Under the pieces are notes generated by a model. The model saw only the letters and a list, made by a program, of their open reading frames with translations. It had not been told where the DNA came from and searched no databases. From the NCBI GenBank assembly GCA_031274715.1, contig JAISPT010000052.1, positions 1-64,000 of the forward strand: DNA of 64,000 bases. The letters are read 5' to 3'. The stretch is from Azonexus sp. (lineage in GTDB: Bacteria > Pseudomonadota > Gammaproteobacteria > Burkholderiales > Rhodocyclaceae). Position numbers and translations under genes: made by a program. Of the stretch, positions 58,270-64,000 are shown piece by piece. How positions within the stretch are numbered: the first letter of the stretch is position 1; the number at the start of each line of letters is the position of its first letter.

Positions 58270-59220
58270 ATGAGTGACATCAGGCTGTTCCGATATAACG
58301 CAACGGAGGCACAAGAACTTGCGGGGAAATCGGTAGCAATCGAGAAAACGCTGCAATCTCTAATCGAGTCGCAGATGGAGACTTTTCTCGGAGTACGTTT
58401 CCTGGCTACCGAGTACAGCACGGGCAATAAGCATCGCGGTCGTATCGATTCCCTGGGTTTGGATGAGAACGGTTGCCCGGTCATCATCGAATACAAGCGG
58501 CATAGTAACGAAACCGTTATCAATCAGGGCCTGTTCTACCTTGACTGGTTGCTCGATCATAAGGCGGATTTTCGCCTACTTGTCATGGATAAGCTGGGTA
58601 AGGAAGAGGCCGACAAGATCGAGTGGAGCGAGACACGGCTGCTTTGTATCGCCTCAGATTTCACCCGTTACGATGAGCACGCGGTGGCGCAAATCAACCG
58701 GAACATTGAGCTGATTCGCTACAAGTTGTTTGGTGACGATCTGTTGCTCTTCGAACTGGTCAACGGTGCTAATGCGGCGAGTACCGCAGCCACGGCTACG
58801 GTAGAAGATGACCCGGTGGAAACGAAGCCGACGAAGGTGCCGGCGGCTTCTACTTTAGCAATGAAAACTCACGCCGACCAAATGGCGACGGCATCGCCGG
58901 AATTACTGACGCTGTTCGAGCAAACGCGTAGTTTCATCCTCGCTCAAGGCGATGACATTATCGAAAAACCATTGAAACTCTACGTTGCCTTCCGCCGTTT
59001 GAAGAATTTTGTCTGCATGTCGCTGGTTTCCAAACAAGACCCTCGTGTTTTCCTGACGCTGAAACTTGATCCAACTACGGCTGATCTTGAAAAGGGTTTT
59101 ACTCGGGACGTAACCAACATTGGTCACTGGGGTACGGGAGATTTGGAAGTGGCGCTACGTAAACCAGCGGATTTCGAAAAGGCGAAATCGCTTATCGAGC
59201 GTGCCTATCAAGAAAACTGA
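58270..59220 (+). CDS. NucS/RecB-like nuclease domain protein with DUF5655
   Basis: 316 aa. N-terminal half shows a PD-(D/E)xK core: [13 protein letters not shown] then [14 protein letters not shown] Ala/Thr-rich linker at ~170-200 leads to a C-terminal DUF5655-like domain ([16 protein letters not shown]). Such fusions are common in islands and in core genomes alike; role unknown, probably nucleic-acid processing or defence. It lies between the tniQ end (107 bp) and dtd, so it is either transposon cargo or chromosomal flank. Confidence 0.8.
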   Translation: MSDIRLFRYNATEAQELAGKSVAIEKTLQSLIESQMETFLGVRFLATEYSTGNKHRGRIDSLGLDENGCPVIIEYKRHSNETVINQGLFYLDWLLDHKADFRLLVMDKLGKEEADKIEWSETRLLCIASDFTRYDEHAVAQINRNIELIRYKLFGDDLLLFELVNGANAASTAATATVEDDPVETKPTKVPAASTLAMKTHADQMATASPELLTLFEQTRSFILAQGDDIIEKPLKLYVAFRRLKNFVCMSLVSKQDPRVFLTLKLDPTTADLEKGFTRDVTNIGHWGTGDLEVALRKPADFEKAKSLIERAYQEN

Positions 59221-59249
59221 GCCTGCGAACTGGTGCAGGGAGAAAAACG

Positions 59250-59702
59250 ATGCGGGTGGTGGTGCAGCGGGTCAGCGAAGCGGTGGTGTCAGTGGATGTT
59301 CGGGAGGTCGGCCGGATCGGTGGCGGGTTGTTGGTTCTGGCCGGGTTTGAGGCGGTCGATGGCGACGCCGATCTCGACTGGATGGCCGGCAAATTGGTGC
59401 GCTTGCGCCTGTTCGCCGACTCCGACGGGGTGATGAACCGCAGCGTGTGCGATGTCGGTGGCGACATCTTGGCCATCTCCCAATTCACGCTGTTCGCCTC
59501 GGCGAAAAAGGGCAACCGGCCATCGTGGAGTCGGGCAGCGCCGGGCGAATTGTCGCGGCCGCTGTTCGAGCGTTTCGTCAAGCGGCTCTCGGTTGAACTG
59601 GGCAAGCCGGTGCCGACCGGAGTATTTGGGGCCGACATGCGGATTGCCCTAGTTAATGACGGGCCGGTGACGCTCTGCCTCGATTCGCGCTCGCCGGAAT
59701 AG
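59250..59702 (+). CDS. dtd: D-aminoacyl-tRNA deacylase
   Basis: 150 aa. [15 protein letters not shown] start, SQFTLFA motif with the catalytic Thr, and the [12 protein letters not shown]-terminal motif. Removes D-amino acids (and glycine from mischarged tRNA-Ala). RBS GGGAG. Marks the return to chromosomal genes. Confidence 0.96.
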   Translation: MRVVVQRVSEAVVSVDVREVGRIGGGLLVLAGFEAVDGDADLDWMAGKLVRLRLFADSDGVMNRSVCDVGGDILAISQFTLFASAKKGNRPSWSRAAPGELSRPLFERFVKRLSVELGKPVPTGVFGADMRIALVNDGPVTLCLDSRSPE

Positions 59703-59708
59703 CCGGTT

Positions 59709-60557
59709 TCAGCTAGCCAGGGCGGTGCGCAGCGCGGTGAGGCCGGCTAGGCCGCCACAGGCTAAGCTAAGGCCACGGGTCGTGTCGGGTACTTCGGGGG
59801 CGGTGGGGTTGATGCGGATCAGCCGGTTGCCGTATCGCTCGGAGAAATGGCGCACGCTGGGGATGGCGGTGCCGGCGCCGATCTCGATGCAGACCAGGCG
59901 GTCGACGTCGGCCAGCCAGTCATTCAGACGTTGGCGTTGCTGTTCGCTGCGCCGCTCGATCCAGTGCCAGTCGTCGAACATCAGGATGTTGGGCCGTGCC
60001 ACGGCGCCGCAGTGGGGGCAGGTTGGAGCGGCGTTGCGCAATTGGCAATGTTCGACGTCGACATCCGGATGGAAGTCGTCGGCCGGCCAGATGGCTTCCC
60101 CGCAGGGCCGAGTGCATTGCAGGTGGTGGATGGAGCCGTGGATCTCGTAGATTTGGTCGGGCGCGAAGCCAGCTTTCTGGAACTGGCCGTCGACATTGCT
60201 GGTGAATATCCGCAGACCGTGCCGCAGCGGTGCGGCGATTTCCCGCAGCAGGGCGAAGCCGGCGTGTGGCGGGGTGTGCCGGTAGCGTTCCAGGCGGTGG
60301 CCGTAGAAGCCCCAGGCCAGCACCAGGTCGCGGGCAAAGGCGGCGGGGTTGGCGATTGACTCGAACGGGATGCGGGCGCGGCCGAGCGCCGGGTAGTGCC
60401 GCCAGAAGCCTGCTGTGCCGCGAAAGTCGGGTAGTCCGGAATCGACTCCCATACCAGCGCCAGCGCAGACCAGTAGGGCGTCGGCGCTGCGTAGCCAAGC
60501 GGCGGCGCGGGCCAGCGAGGCGGTGTCGAGCGGGGACGGAGTGTCCTCCTCGGTCAT
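59709..60557 (-). CDS. Sir2-family NAD-dependent deacylase-like protein
   Basis: 282 aa. NAD-binding GAGMGVDSGLPDFRG, TSNVDGQF, catalytic HG in YEIHGSIH, and two zinc CxxC-like pairs (CTRPCG and CPHCG). Sirtuins remove acyl groups from lysine; substrate here not known. Convergent to dtd, 6 bp apart. Confidence 0.88.
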   Translation of the reverse strand: MTEEDTPSPLDTASLARAAAWLRSADALLVCAGAGMGVDSGLPDFRGTAGFWRHYPALGRARIPFESIANPAAFARDLVLAWGFYGHRLERYRHTPPHAGFALLREIAAPLRHGLRIFTSNVDGQFQKAGFAPDQIYEIHGSIHHLQCTRPCGEAIWPADDFHPDVDVEHCQLRNAAPTCPHCGAVARPNILMFDDWHWIERRSEQQRQRLNDWLADVDRLVCIEIGAGTAIPSVRHFSERYGNRLIRINPTAPEVPDTTRGLSLACGGLAGLTALRTALAS

Positions 60558-60564
60558 CGCCGTC

Positions 60565-61701
60565 TCAATTGTCCAGTTTCGGGTGGGTTAGCCCGCCGAG
60601 GTGGCCTTCCGGGATTTCGCGGTGGTCGTAGATTTCCTGGAGCCGGAATTCGAGGTCGGTCAGCGCGCCGTTCTCGTCGGCGTAGATGTCGCGGATGCGC
60701 AGGATGTCTGGCAGTGCTTTGTGGAAGGCTTGTAGCAGTTGCGGATCGAAATGCCGGCCATCTTCGTGCTTGAGGATGCGCAGTGCTTCGTCGAGCGGAA
60801 ATGCCGGTTTGTAGGGGCGCACCGAGACTAGCGCGTCGAAGACGTCGGCGATGGCGACGATGCGCCCTTCGAGTGGGATGTCGGTGCCCTTGAGGCCGCG
60901 CGGATAGCCGCTGCCGTTCCATTTCTCGTGGTGGTTGAGGGCGATGACGCGCGCTGTTTCGAGCAGTTCGTTTTCATGCTTGCCGATGATCTTGGCGCCC
61001 ATCAGCGGGTGCTGGCGCATGACCCGCCATTCTTCGGTGTCGAGCGGGCCGGGCTTGAGCAGGATGGCGTCGGGAATGCCGATTTTGCCGATGTCGTGCA
61101 TTGGTGCGGTATTGGCGATGATATCCGTGGCTTCTTGGCCGAGGCCGTACGCTTCGGCGATCAGGCGGACATAGTGGCTCATGCGCAGGACGTGGTTGCC
61201 GGTCTCGTTGTCTTTGAATTCGGCGGCGCGGCCAAGACGGCGAATGATCTGCTGGCGGGTGGTGAGCAGTTCGGCGGTGCGCTGATGGACCATGCGCTCC
61301 AGTTCGCGGGCCTGGTCGTAGAGGGCAAGGTGGGTACGCACCCGGGCTTTGACGATGGGCGGGCTGATTGGCTTGGTGATGTAATCGACGGCGCCGATGG
61401 CCAGGCCGCGTTCTTCGTCGGCGGCGGTGCTCATGGCGGTGACGAAGATGATCGGAATGCGCCGGCGGTCCGGGTTGGCCTTGAGGCGACGGCAGATTTC
61501 CAGGCCCGAGAGGCCGGGCATCATGATGTCGAGCAGGATCAGGTCGGGCGGTTCGTCGGAATAGACGATTTGCAGCGCTTTCTCGCCAGAGGTGGTGACG
61601 CGGACCCGGTAGTCGTCGACGAGGGTTTCGCTGAGCAGATCGATGTTTTCCGGGACGTCGTCGACGACCAGGATGCTTTGCTTGGGCAGCAGGGAGGACA
61701 T
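60565..61701 (-). CDS. Response regulator with HD-GYP phosphodiesterase
   Basis: 378 aa. Receiver domain (ILVVDDVPENIDLL, phosphoacceptor Asp in LILLDIMMPG, then FVTAMSTA) and HD-GYP domain (HDIGKIGIPD, HHEKWNGSGYPRGL). HD-GYP enzymes hydrolyse c-di-GMP. It lies 11 bp downstream of the hybrid kinase gene, the probable partner. Confidence 0.93.
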   Translation of the reverse strand: MSSLLPKQSILVVDDVPENIDLLSETLVDDYRVRVTTSGEKALQIVYSDEPPDLILLDIMMPGLSGLEICRRLKANPDRRRIPIIFVTAMSTAADEERGLAIGAVDYITKPISPPIVKARVRTHLALYDQARELERMVHQRTAELLTTRQQIIRRLGRAAEFKDNETGNHVLRMSHYVRLIAEAYGLGQEATDIIANTAPMHDIGKIGIPDAILLKPGPLDTEEWRVMRQHPLMGAKIIGKHENELLETARVIALNHHEKWNGSGYPRGLKGTDIPLEGRIVAIADVFDALVSVRPYKPAFPLDEALRILKHEDGRHFDPQLLQAFHKALPDILRIRDIYADENGALTDLEFRLQEIYDHREIPEGHLGGLTHPKLDN

Positions 61702-61712
61702 GGCTTTTCCGC

Positions 61713-64000
<2,288 letters not shown>

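Overview
The window looks like part of a betaproteobacterial chromosome, most likely Rhodocyclales. This is inferred from gene content and order: rpmH-rnpA-yidD-yidC-mnmE on one side of dnaA-dnaN-gyrB, the rpoN-hpf-ptsN-hprK block, high GC and the protein sequences themselves. It spans the replication origin neighbourhood. I saw no rRNA or tRNA gene and no CRISPR array.

Layout. 1-4 kb: the 5' end of a MidA-type methyltransferase, then a minus-strand operon of a vWA lipoprotein, an ECF sigma factor and its probable anti-sigma factor. 4.1-6 kb: ttcA and a nucleotide cyclase-FHA fusion. 6-11.8 kb: a long minus-strand run recA-recX-lptB-rpoN-hpf-ptsN-hprK behind a clear LexA box. 11.8-20.4 kb: plus-strand housekeeping and transport genes (rluA, an SSS symporter, a VanZ protein, a [2Fe-2S] ferredoxin, a hydrolase, a NodIJ-type ABC exporter, cutA, dsbD). 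20.5-25.6 kb: a repeat element, a 40-bp palindrome and a four-gene operon (TonB receptor, periplasmic protein, NapH-like Fe-S membrane protein, CcdA/SafE-like membrane protein) that looks like a metal uptake/redox system. 25.6-32.5 kb: a TSUP permease, a partial Mla-like set, YqhA and a P-type ATPase. 32.7-42 kb: mnmE through gyrB, with origin features and a parS-like site; a second, better parS site lies at 15.47 kb.

42.1-59.2 kb is an accessory island between gyrB and dtd. It holds two small island-type genes, a 569-aa protein with a nuclease-like motif, and a complete type II CBASS operon (capV-dncV-cap2-cap3, minus strand). Divergent from it are a sigma-like gene, a small helical protein and an ImmA/IrrE metallopeptidase. 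An IS481-type transposase stub, an XRE regulator, a Tn7-like module (tnsA-tnsB-tnsC-tniQ) and a NucS/RecB-like nuclease gene follow. 59.2-64 kb returns to chromosomal genes: dtd, a Sir2 protein, an HD-GYP response regulator and a hybrid histidine kinase that runs off the end.

The CBASS operon should sense phage and kill or arrest the cell through a cyclic-nucleotide-activated phospholipase. The divergent sigma/ImmA triad with a perfect 16-bp palindrome between the two units is the best candidate for its control. The Tn7-like module has an unusual TniQ with several C-terminal helix-turn-helix segments; I could not fix its ends.
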